Positions 1 through 5,878 of a stretch of DNA of 20,593 bases are shown piece after piece; positions within the stretch are counted from its first letter, which is position 1; each line of letters starts with the position of its first letter. The translations under genes and the position numbers were made by a program. This stretch comes from Firmicutes bacterium UBA911 (GTDB lineage Bacteria > Bacillota > Desulfotomaculia > Desulfotomaculales > Desulforudaceae), in contig DBEH01000047.1 in NCBI GenBank assembly GCA_002294005.1, positions 1-20,593 of the forward strand, given 5' to 3'. Under the pieces are notes generated by a model, which worked only from the letters and a program-made list of their open reading frames with translations, did no database searches and was not told the DNA's origin.

Positions 1-21
1 CACAAACTTGGGTTTCGCCAT
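1..21 (-). CDS. tuf: 5' end of a gene cut by the window, probably elongation factor Tu
   Basis: Only seven codons are visible (M-A-K-P-K-F-V). They follow a strong ribosome binding site, GAGGAGG, about eight bases upstream of the ATG. The peptide fits the start of bacterial EF-Tu, which typically begins MAK-x-KF. In clostridial genomes tuf follows sigH and a group of tRNA genes, which is exactly the arrangement here. EF-Tu is the GTPase that carries aminoacyl-tRNA to the ribosome. Seven residues cannot prove the identity, so the name rests mainly on gene order. Confidence 0.5.
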
Positions 22-380
22 AAACCCGACCTCCTCGAACAGTCATGGAATTGGTTATTACATATTTGTCCAGAGTCAAGGAGTTTTTATTCGCTAATCA
101 AACGCGAACTCCTGCCGAATGTCACAAAAATCCATATCGCCGAAGGCGCCGCCGCCACCCACGGGACCGACCAGGCAAAAACCCGCGGGGCCGCCCGTAA
201 GTTCCAGAAGTTCCCTAAAGAATGCCGGCGTCCACCTGCACCTTGCGGGGAGGGGCCGAAATAGGGATCAAACTCGGTATATTGTGAAAACAAGAGGGCC
301 CGGTGACCTTCCTCCCTCAGTACCGTGAGGGTGGCCGCTTCGCGCAAAGGGTTCGGTGAGAAGTTTTAAGCCTAGATTAT
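22..380. other. 359-base noncoding stretch between vapC and probable tuf
   Basis: No convincing gene is seen. Overlapping open frames on both strands lack a ribosome binding site and a recognisable protein, and the minus frame (87-347) is rich in Arg, Pro and Ala as GC-rich noncoding DNA often is. The notable structure is a two-part inverted repeat at 79-113 on the minus strand: AGGAG-TTCGC, nine-base loop, GCGAA, six-base bulge, CTCCT. A TTGACT hexamer lies at 73-78 on the minus strand, but I could not pair it with a -10 at normal spacing, so the tuf promoter is not located. Confidence 0.5.
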
Positions 381-836
381 TCAGTATTTTGTTTTTTGTA
401 CGGGGCGCACTTCGGGAATCACCTCAATGCCGCAGGTTCGAATAGCATCCCACAGGCGGGCGTCCCAACAGGCTGCCAACAAGGGGCTTATGACCTGTCG
501 CTTGACTGTCAAAATGGAGGCCAAGTGGATGGCATCAAATCCCCGCAGACTGTGTTTTTCCGCGAGGTCTCCGGCGAGCCCGCTCAGCATGTCGGATACC
601 TCCACCGCGAAGTACCGGTCCCAATCGTCCTTGAAGGCACTGACCGCCAGGGTATATTTCTTGTTGTCCAGGATGCTGTCGCGGTAAGCCCGCGCCAAGG
701 CGGCCCTGGCCTCGGCGTAGGCCACCTTGGAGGTGGCCGCGACGGAGGAAGCGGCTAGCAACCTTTGAACCACTTCGGATCCTTCTTCCCGGATATAGAG
801 CTTCACCAGAGCGCTGGTATCCAGATAGAGGATCAC
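381..836 (-). CDS. vapC: PIN-domain ribonuclease toxin, VapC family
   Basis: This 151-residue protein is the toxin of a type II toxin-antitoxin pair. It is expected to be a Mg-dependent endoribonuclease that cleaves tRNA, rRNA or mRNA when freed from its antitoxin. The PIN-domain acidic residues are visible: D6 in the N-terminal LDTSALVK strand, E42 in AYAEARAAL and D101 in RGFDAIHLA. The length is usual for VapC. It starts with GTG at 836 and overlaps the antitoxin stop as GTGA, so the two are translationally coupled. No key residue is missing, so the toxin appears intact. The RNA target cannot be read from sequence. Confidence 0.88.
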   Translation of the reverse strand: MILYLDTSALVKLYIREEGSEVVQRLLAASSVAATSKVAYAEARAALARAYRDSILDNKKYTLAVSAFKDDWDRYFAVEVSDMLSGLAGDLAEKHSLRGFDAIHLASILTVKRQVISPLLAACWDARLWDAIRTCGIEVIPEVRPVQKTKY

Positions 837-1099
837 CGCCGGTCTTCTGTTGCGATATCCGCCACACTCACGGTCCCCTGCGGCTCAACCGGAGTGGCCA
901 ATCCTTTGGGCTTGCCGCCTTTCCAAGAAACCATACCGACCTCTACCAGGCGGATGATCTCTTCGGACACCGGCGACTGTATCGGCACCAGTTTGGCAAC
1001 CGGAGTGTTGCGTTCCGTAATAATTATGGTTTCCCCCTCTTTTATGCGCTGGATGTAGCGGCTGAACCGTGTCTTCATCTCTCGGATTCCCACCTGCAT
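833..1099 (-). CDS. Antitoxin of the VapC-like toxin, Phd/YefM type
   Basis: This 88-residue protein has the Phd/YefM N-terminal DNA-binding fold: MQVGIREMKTRFSRYIQRI followed by EGETIIITERNTPVAKLVPI, the usual G-E-x-I-x-I-T-x-R-x-x-P-V-A-x-L pattern. The C-terminal half, which should wrap the toxin, is variable. I chose the ATG at 1099 because an AGGAGGTG ribosome binding site lies seven bases upstream. A longer reading from 1147 would put coding sequence over the promoter. It is expected to neutralise the PIN toxin encoded next to it and to repress the shared promoter, whose operator is visible just upstream. Confidence 0.87.
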   Translation of the reverse strand: MQVGIREMKTRFSRYIQRIKEGETIIITERNTPVAKLVPIQSPVSEEIIRLVEVGMVSWKGGKPKGLATPVEPQGTVSVADIATEDRR

Positions 1100-1115
1100 A
1101 CACTTGCACCTCCTG

Positions 1116-1145
1116 GTGGTCACATTATATCGACCAAATGACCAC
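1116..1145. promoter_or_regulatory. Inverted-repeat operator over the toxin-antitoxin promoter
   Basis: GTGGTCA (1116-1122) and TGACCAC (1139-1145) are perfect seven-base arms separated by 16 bases. The site covers the -10 box and the expected start of transcription. Autoregulation by the antitoxin is known for Phd/YefM and VapB families. Binding here is inferred from position and symmetry. Confidence 0.6.
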
Positions 1146-1152
1146 ATTACAA
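1124..1152 (-). promoter_or_regulatory. Promoter of the toxin-antitoxin operon
   Basis: A perfect -10 TATAAT (1129-1124) is preceded by a 17-base spacer and a -35 TTGTAA (1152-1147). Transcription would start about 1117, roughly 18 bases before the antitoxin ATG. Confidence 0.75.
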
Positions 1153-1370
1153 CCCTTACCGACAGCTTTTCCGTTCACCCATGAACCGCGCTGAACCCGT
1201 CGGCTGATCAGGTCAACACATGAATGTTCACATGACGAAATCTTTGAACATCGGTTCAACAAACCGATACCGATGAAAAAAATCCTTGCGCTTCCTGGGG
1301 TTCGGAATCGGCGTGATGAATTCGGCGCGACGGCGCCTTTCGATTGGCCAAGGTGGCCAAGTTATGCCCC

Positions 1371-1398
1371 AAAAAACAAAACCAGCCTTCCCGGCTGG
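1371..1398 (-). terminator. Rho-independent terminator of the tRNA operon
   Basis: On the minus strand CCAGCC, a five-base loop GGGAA and GGCTGG form a six-base-pair stem followed at once by TTTTGTTTTTT. It lies 12 bases after the CCA end of the last tRNA, where a terminator is expected. Confidence 0.8.
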
Positions 1399-1410
1399 CT
1401 GGCTGTACAC

Positions 1411-1487
1411 TGGTAGCGGAGGAGGGACTTGAACCCCCGACGCAGCGGGTATGAACCGCTTGCTCTACCAACCTGAGCTACTCCGCC
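1411..1487 (-). tRNA. tRNA-Met (CAT), elongator type
   Basis: This folds as a full cloverleaf of 77 bases with CCA encoded. The anticodon loop TTCATAC gives CAT between AGCGG and CCGCT stems. The acceptor stem starts GGCGGAG and pairs completely, with a G·T at 1-72, unlike an initiator tRNA. The sequence closely resembles the Bacillus elongator tRNA-Met. A tRNA-Ile(CAT) is less likely from the overall sequence. Confidence 0.92.
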
Positions 1488-1494
1488 TTGCATA

Positions 1495-1570
1495 TGGAGC
1501 CCATAGGCGGGATCGAACCGCCGACCTTATCCTTACCAAGGATACGCTCTGCCTACTGAGCTATATGGGC
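1495..1570 (-). tRNA. tRNA-Thr (GGT)
   Basis: This is a 76-base cloverleaf with encoded CCA. The acceptor stem GCCCATA pairs with TATGGGC. The anticodon loop TTGGTAA between TATCC and GGATA gives GGT, reading ACC and ACU codons. Confidence 0.94.
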
Positions 1571-1582
1571 ACGTCTTTTAAT

Positions 1583-1660
<78 letters not shown>

Positions 1661-1765
1661 AAGTCAACGCGACTATTGTATCACAAACCGGCATCCTTTA
1701 CAAGGACATTCGCGCCCGGTCGCCCGGTATTGATCCCGGAAGTCCTTGATTTTACTGGGTTTTGC

Positions 1766-1840
1766 TGGAGCCGGCGAAGGGATTCGAACCCCCGGCCTGC
1801 TGATTACAAATCAGCTGCTCTGCCACTGAGCTACGCCGGC
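1766..1840 (-). tRNA. tRNA-Thr (TGT)
   Basis: This is a 75-base cloverleaf with encoded CCA. The acceptor stem GCCGGCG pairs with CGCCGGC. The anticodon loop TTTGTAA between GCTGA and TCAGC gives TGT, reading ACA. It is the first tRNA of a four-gene operon: Thr(TGT), fMet, Thr(GGT), Met. Confidence 0.94.
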
Positions 1841-1906
1841 CTAAAATGCGGGACGGGGCCGGTCACAGCGGCCGGCACCGTCCGTGTTGCCTACAAGCGC
1901 ACTCCT

Positions 1907-1935
1907 ATGGTAGCAAAAGGAGCCGCGGCTGTCAA
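1907..1935 (-). promoter_or_regulatory. Promoter of the tRNA operon
   Basis: A perfect -35 TTGACA (1935-1930), a 17-base spacer and a -10 TACCAT (1912-1907) stand about 65 bases upstream of the first tRNA. Confidence 0.7.
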
Positions 1936-2126
1936 CCTGAAAAAGCCGCATCGCTGCTGTCGGCCTGTGATGTTGTCACCGTAAGCGGTCCAAAAATGTT
2001 GCCTCGGGTAGGCAAAAAGGCCGCCATAACGGCAGGAGATGGAATCCGCAGGCGGATGCAGGACTCCGCCGGATCAAAGGGGAAGTACTCTTGCTGAACA
2101 CCATTAAACGGGGAGGCTGTAATCAG

Positions 2127-2669
2127 TTGAAGTGTCTTTGCATTGACCGGACCAGAAGAGTCGCCGTGTTGCCGGTGTTGGCGCTGTTCATCTTCGCCTT
2201 GCTCGCGGCCCCCGGCTGCGGGGGAGCACCGCAGCAGCAGGCCGCACCGCGGGCCGTGATCGAAACCGAACTGGGACAAATCGTGATTGAGCTTTACGCC
2301 TCGGACGCCCCGGAGACCGTGGCCAATTTTAAGTCGTTGGTGGAACAGGGCTTTTACGATTCCCTGACCTTCCACCGGGTCGATCCGGGCTTCGTGGTCC
2401 AGGGCGGAGATCCGAACGGGGACGGCACCGGCGGGCCGGGGTACGCCATCCGGGATGAGGACAGCAAGCGCAAACATCTGCGCGGATCGGTCGGCATGGC
2501 CAAGAGCGGGCCGCACACGGCGGGGAGCCAGTTTTACATCTGCCTCAGCGACCAGCCCGGCCTCGACGGGCGGTACACAGTCTTCGGGCAGGTGGTCGAG
2601 GGGATGGAAGTCGTGGACGCCATCCAGATCGGCGACCGCATGCTCGAGGTGTACATGGAACAGCGCTGA
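2127..2669 (+). CDS. Cyclophilin-type peptidyl-prolyl isomerase, probable lipoprotein
   Basis: This enzyme isomerises peptide bonds before proline and probably helps fold exported proteins outside the membrane. With the TTG start at 2127 it has 180 residues: a basic N-terminus (RTRR), a hydrophobic segment at 12-28 and a Cys at 31 in LAAPGC, which looks like a lipid-attachment site although the Pro at -2 is not typical. The cyclophilin domain follows from about 43 and keeps the catalytic FHR (R84), GGDPNGDGTGG and the AGSQFYI and DGRYTVFG segments. I chose 2127 because GGGGAGG lies ten bases upstream. A TTG at 2091 in the same frame would add 12 residues. It is one of only two plus-strand genes and stands alone between the tRNA operon and sigH. 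Confidence 0.88.
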   Translation: MKCLCIDRTRRVAVLPVLALFIFALLAAPGCGGAPQQQAAPRAVIETELGQIVIELYASDAPETVANFKSLVEQGFYDSLTFHRVDPGFVVQGGDPNGDGTGGPGYAIRDEDSKRKHLRGSVGMAKSGPHTAGSQFYICLSDQPGLDGRYTVFGQVVEGMEVVDAIQIGDRMLEVYMEQR

Positions 2670-2891
2670 CTTCACAATGGTGGTGACCGGGTGCGGGCGC
2701 TTCTCACCAGGCCGGCGGGCGGTGGAGCGTCGCCGAAGGTCACATTGGGAGCTTGATTAAGGAACGCGGCGCGCCGAGGACCAGCGGCGGCCTGTCTTTC
2801 GCCCGCGTGAGCGGGCGAGTTTCGGCGCCGCCCGGGGCGAGCGAGTTCATTCCTTGGCAGCGGACACCGTGAGCGGAGGCAACGCCCCGCC
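2670..2891. other. Noncoding gap between the converging cyclophilin and sigH genes
   Basis: No gene is recognisable. A perfect hairpin at 2800-2817 (CGCCCGC, loop GTGA, GCGGGCG) is the clearest structure. It is not followed by a T-run on either strand, so I do not call it a terminator, although it may mark the 3' end of the cyclophilin transcript. Confidence 0.5.
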
Positions 2892-2924
2892 GCACAAACA
2901 ACAACGGGGCTCGTCTGAGCCCCG
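2892..2924 (-). terminator. Rho-independent terminator after sigH
   Basis: On the minus strand CGGGGCTC, loop AGAC and GAGCCCCG make an eight-base-pair stem followed by TTGTTGTTTG. It lies 27 bases after the sigH stop. Confidence 0.8.
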
Positions 2925-2951
2925 CGCTTCTGTTCTTGACTGGTCAACCGG

Positions 2952-3602
2952 CTAGATTTCGCGCCGTTCCAGGTATTTCTCCAGTTTGCGCTTCACCCGC
3001 TGCAGGGCGTTGTCGATCGACTTCACGTGCCGGTCCAGATCCTCGGCGATCTCCTGGTAGGACTTGCCCTCCAGGTAGGACATCAGCACCTTCCATTCCA
3101 ACGAACTAAGCAGTTCGCCGATTTTTTCCTCGATATCGTCGAATTCTTCGCGGCTGATGACCAGTTCTTCGGGGTCGGTGATTTTGGAGCCGGAGATGAC
3201 GTCCAGGAGGGTGCGGTCCGAGTCTTCGTCGTAGATGGGCTTGTTCAGGGATACGTAGGAATTGAGGGGGATGTGTTTTTGCCTGGTCGCCGTTTTGATC
3301 GCCGTAATGATCTGCCTGGTGATACACAGTTCGGCAAACGCCCGGAACGAGGAGAGTTTGTCCAGGCGGAAGTCGCGGATCGCCTTGTACAGGCCGATCA
3401 TACCCTCCTGGATGATGTCCTCCCGGTCGGCCCCGATCAGGAAATAGGACCGCGCCTTGGCGCGCACAAAATGGCGGTATTTGTTGATGAGGAATTCCAG
3501 GGCTTCGCCGTCGCCTTCCCGGGCGTGTTCAACAATCTTCTCGTCTTCTAGGGCGTGATAGATCTGAAGCGGGGCAGTCTCGAATTGGGGGTTGAGGCTC
3601 AA
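2952..3602 (-). CDS. sigH: RNA polymerase sigma-H factor (early sporulation and stationary phase)
   Basis: This 216-residue sigma-70 family protein directs RNA polymerase to early sporulation and transition-state promoters. Region 2 spans about 23-105, with the core-binding and -10 recognition segments DREDIIQEGMIGLYKAIRDF and SSFRAFAELCITRQI. Region 4 at about 155-210 holds the helix-turn-helix (YLEGKSYQEIAEDLD, HVKSIDNALQRVKRKL) and matches Spo0H closely. Length is usual. The start is a TTG at 3602 with GGAGG nine bases upstream. It is monocistronic here, with its own promoter and terminator, in its normal place after rlmB and yacP and before the tRNA/tuf block. Confidence 0.96.
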   Translation of the reverse strand: MSLNPQFETAPLQIYHALEDEKIVEHAREGDGEALEFLINKYRHFVRAKARSYFLIGADREDIIQEGMIGLYKAIRDFRLDKLSSFRAFAELCITRQIITAIKTATRQKHIPLNSYVSLNKPIYDEDSDRTLLDVISGSKITDPEELVISREEFDDIEEKIGELLSSLEWKVLMSYLEGKSYQEIAEDLDRHVKSIDNALQRVKRKLEKYLERREI

Positions 3603-3655
3603 AAACTATCGCCTCCGTGTAAGGGTGTAAAAAGGGAAAGGCACTTACGTAATGA

Positions 3656-3684
3656 ATTATACTTAATGGCCTGACGGGAGTCAA
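3656..3684 (-). promoter_or_regulatory. Housekeeping-type promoter of sigH
   Basis: -35 TTGACT (3684-3679), 17-base spacer and a perfect -10 TATAAT (3661-3656). This is nearly consensus for sigma-A. It leaves a leader of about 50 bases before the sigH start. Confidence 0.85.
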
Positions 3685-3707
3685 GCCTAACCTGTCCGGA
3701 CCCCCGG

Positions 3708-3809
3708 CTACCCGCGCGGCTTTTTGCGGCGCCAAGCCTCCAAGGCCGCCCTGGTTCGCTCTTCCAGGCGGTTTTCCAAATAGCCGTCCACCACCAGATG
3801 TTCCTTCAT
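3708..3809 (-). pseudogene. yacP: Remnant of yacP (NYN-domain RNase) with a large internal deletion
   Basis: A 33-codon open frame overlaps the rlmB stop as ATGA. Its first ten residues, MKEHLVVDGY, match the start of YacP/Rae1-type NYN nucleases (x-LLVDGYN), where the Asp is catalytic. The remaining residues, LENRLEERTRAALEAWRRKK, resemble the basic C-terminal helix of the same family. Intact members have roughly 170 residues and sit exactly between rlmB and sigH. The middle, which should hold the other catalytic acids, is absent, so nuclease activity is not possible. The frame remains open through the junction. The alternative is an unrelated small ORF, but both ends and the location agree with a collapsed yacP. 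Confidence 0.6.
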
Positions 3810-4561
3810 CGTGACCCGCCGGCCCTCCTCTGCCGGACGGCCTCGTAGATCAGCAGGGCGGCCGCCACCGAGGCGTTGAGGGAGCCGACGCGGCCCGACA
3901 TCGGGATCCGGACCAGCGAGTCGCACTCGGCATGCACCGCCCGGCCCAAACCGGCCGACTCGCCCCCGATCACCAGGGCCAGCGGCCCCCCCAGGTCGGC
4001 GTCCCAGTAGGAAACCGGAGCCTCCGGGTCGGCCCCCACCACCCAAAGACCCTTCTGTTTGAACTCCCGGAGGGTGAGCGCGATGTTGGTGACCCGGGCG
4101 ACCGGCAGGTACTCGACCGCCCCGGCCGCGGTTTTGGCCGCCGCAGGAGTGAGCGGGGCCGCCCGCCGGGACGGGACCACGGCGCCGTCCACGCCGGCCG
4201 CCTCGGCGGTGCGGAGGATGGCCCCCAGGTTGCGCGGGTCCTGGACCGCGTTTAAAACCACAAGGAGCGGGTTTTCCCCGGTCAGCAGCGCTTCGGCCGC
4301 CACGAAGTCCTTGACGGAAACCGTGGCCGCCACGCCCTGGTGGGCCGCGCCGCCGGTCACCTGGTCCAGCAGCGGGCGTTCCACGACCTGGACCGGAATC
4401 CCGGCCGGCCTGGCCAGCTCCCGCAGTTCCCGGAACAGCCGGGGGTCGGCCCCCCGGGCCACCAGGACCTTGTGCAGGGTCCGCCCGCCGCGCAGGGCCT
4501 CCCGCACCGGGTTCCGGCCGTAAATGACCGTCTGTTTTCCGGAGTCACGAGAATCGCGCAC
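3806..4561 (-). CDS. rlmB: 23S rRNA 2'-O-ribose methyltransferase of the TrmH/RlmB family
   Basis: This 251-residue SpoU-family enzyme is expected to methylate the ribose of a guanosine in the 23S rRNA peptidyl-transferase region (G2251 in E. coli numbering) using S-adenosylmethionine. The N-terminal substrate-binding domain begins with YGRNPVREAL. The trefoil-knot catalytic domain shows all three family motifs: NAVQDPRNLGAILRTAEA (104-121), VIGGESAGL (197-205) and IPMSGRVGSLNASVA (219-233). Length is normal. The GTG start at 4561 has an AGGAGG site a few bases upstream. It is 34 bases downstream of the cupin gene and overlaps the yacP remnant, so these were once a single translational unit. 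Confidence 0.94.
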   Translation of the reverse strand: MRDSRDSGKQTVIYGRNPVREALRGGRTLHKVLVARGADPRLFRELRELARPAGIPVQVVERPLLDQVTGGAAHQGVAATVSVKDFVAAEALLTGENPLLVVLNAVQDPRNLGAILRTAEAAGVDGAVVPSRRAAPLTPAAAKTAAGAVEYLPVARVTNIALTLREFKQKGLWVVGADPEAPVSYWDADLGGPLALVIGGESAGLGRAVHAECDSLVRIPMSGRVGSLNASVAAALLIYEAVRQRRAGGSR

Positions 4562-4595
4562 CGCCGCCTCCTGGACAGGCCCGGTTACAGAATCA

Positions 4596-4910
4596 TCAGG
4601 CCCGGATCATCGTCAAGAGCATTTTGAAACGCTCCACCGCCCGCAAAGCGTGCGGGACGTTAGCGGGCATGACCACCAACTGCCCGGCCGAGGCCTCCAG
4701 GGCTTGACCGCCGATCATGAGCGCGGCCTTGCCGTCGAGAATTTGGACCACCGCGTCAAACGGGGCGGTGTGCTCGCTCAGGCCCTGCCCGGCGTCGAAA
4801 GCAAACAGGGTGAGGGTGCCCGTCTTCTTGTCCACCAGGGTCCGGCTCACGATCGAGCCTTCCGCGTATTCCACGAGGTCTTTGAGGTTTACCGCTTTGA
4901 GCCCGCTCAA
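4596..4910 (-). CDS. Small single-domain cupin protein
   Basis: This 104-residue protein is a conserved-barrel cupin. The two cupin motifs are visible: GLSEHTAPFDAVVQILDGKAAL and GQLVVMPANVPHALRAVERFKML, with His residues in the metal-binding positions. Substrate and function are unknown. I placed the start at the TTG at 4910, nine bases after GAGGAGG. Longer starts would put the Shine-Dalgarno sequence inside the gene. It follows its own promoter and precedes rlmB by 34 bases. In Bacillus the space between cysS and rlmB is occupied by mrnC; here it holds thyX and this gene. Confidence 0.8.
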   Translation of the reverse strand: MSGLKAVNLKDLVEYAEGSIVSRTLVDKKTGTLTLFAFDAGQGLSEHTAPFDAVVQILDGKAALMIGGQALEASAGQLVVMPANVPHALRAVERFKMLLTMIRA

Positions 4911-4976
4911 AACCAAACGCCTCCTCAATTCAAGAATTCAAGAATGCACGGCCAGTCCGGTTCCCCTATTCCAGTT

Positions 4977-5005
4977 ATTCTAACCCGGTTTGTACCTCGG
5001 GCCAA
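4977..5005 (-). promoter_or_regulatory. Promoter of the cupin-rlmB unit
   Basis: -35 TTGGCC (5005-5000), 17-base spacer and -10 TAGAAT (4982-4977), in the 168-base gap between thyX and the cupin gene. Transcription would start about 60 bases before the cupin start. Confidence 0.55.
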
Positions 5006-5078
5006 GATTTGGTTTGCGTTCAGCAATCTTCCGAAGAGGCCGCCGGCGGACGTTGCCGGTTAAAAAACGGGGCCCGAA

Positions 5079-5864
5079 TCACCTGCTTCGCGCCCCGGCC
5101 TTTTGCCTGCCGGTTTCTTGCTTTCCGCCGCCCCCGCGGTATTTCTTGCGGACTTCCTTCAGTCTGCCGCAGTTGAGTTTCCCTTCCGGGCAGGGCCCGC
5201 GCAGGCACGCCGGCCCGGCCTTGGCAAAGATGGTCGGGGCGGTGGGCTTTACCAGGTCCAGCATGCGGTCGGCCAGTTCCCGGATCTCCCACTGGGCCCG
5301 CTCGCAGCAGCGCAGGGTGAAGAAGTGCAGAAGCTGCCGGGCGTTCATGGTGAACACGAACTTTGTTTCGGCGGCGTTCGGCAGGACGAAGCGGGCGTCC
5401 TCAAAGGCGTCCCTTTCCCCTCCGAGTGCCCGCGCCCAGTGGTCGTACCACTCCTGGATCGTGCGCATCTGGCGCGCGAATTCTCTCCGGGCCTCGTCCC
5501 CCAGGGCGGCGATCCGCGGCGGAATTACGTAATCAAATACCCCGTCGGGGTTTTTCGCCGCCGTCTCGCCCACGTAACGCTGGGACTGCACGCTGAATGA
5601 GGCCAGGCGGTGCCGGGTGATCTGGGCGAGAAGACTGCGGGAAACACCCTCCACCGCAAAGGTGTACGAGGCATGTTCGATGACGGTGACGTGCCCCATC
5701 CCCACCAGCTTTTGGATCAGCTCCCCCGAACCACGCCCCGCTTCGGCGGCCACCAGGTCCTCATTGTCCAAGCCGGAGTAGCACCGGCGCCCGGCCAGGG
5801 CGGCCAACACTTCGGGGCCTTCAGTGTGCTTCACAAGCACAACTTTTAGTTCTCTTTCTCCCAC
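5079..5864 (-). CDS. thyX: FAD-dependent thymidylate synthase
   Basis: This 261-residue enzyme makes dTMP from dUMP using FAD, NADPH and methylenetetrahydrofolate. The defining RHRx7S motif is exact at 84-94 (RHRLASFSVQS), followed by QRY. Other family segments are IEHASYTFAVEGVSRSLLAQ and NARQLLHFFTLRCCERAQWEIR. After the catalytic core the protein continues with a Cys-rich stretch (C220, C225, C232) and a basic tail rich in Gly, Lys and Arg from about 238, which looks disordered. The GTG start at 5864 is 14 bases after the cysS stop, with AGAGGA overlapping that stop, so it is probably cotranscribed with cysS. No classical ThyA is in the window. Confidence 0.95.
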   Translation of the reverse strand: MGERELKVVLVKHTEGPEVLAALAGRRCYSGLDNEDLVAAEAGRGSGELIQKLVGMGHVTVIEHASYTFAVEGVSRSLLAQITRHRLASFSVQSQRYVGETAAKNPDGVFDYVIPPRIAALGDEARREFARQMRTIQEWYDHWARALGGERDAFEDARFVLPNAAETKFVFTMNARQLLHFFTLRCCERAQWEIRELADRMLDLVKPTAPTIFAKAGPACLRGPCPEGKLNCGRLKEVRKKYRGGGGKQETGRQKAGARSR

Positions 5865-5878
5865 GAATGAACCATCCT

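Noticed and set aside
87..347. 86-codon minus-strand frame between vapC and probable tuf
   Set aside because: No ribosome binding site and no domain. The composition agrees with noncoding GC-rich DNA, and its end falls within the inverted repeat at 79-113.
1228..1410. 60-codon minus-strand frame downstream of the tRNAs
   Set aside because: It starts within or beside the tRNA terminator, has no ribosome binding site and matches nothing I recognise.
1932..2675. Long minus-strand open frame over the cyclophilin gene
   Set aside because: It is antisense to a gene with a clear domain, has no recognisable motif and has the Arg/Gly/Pro/His-rich composition typical of shadow frames in GC-rich DNA.
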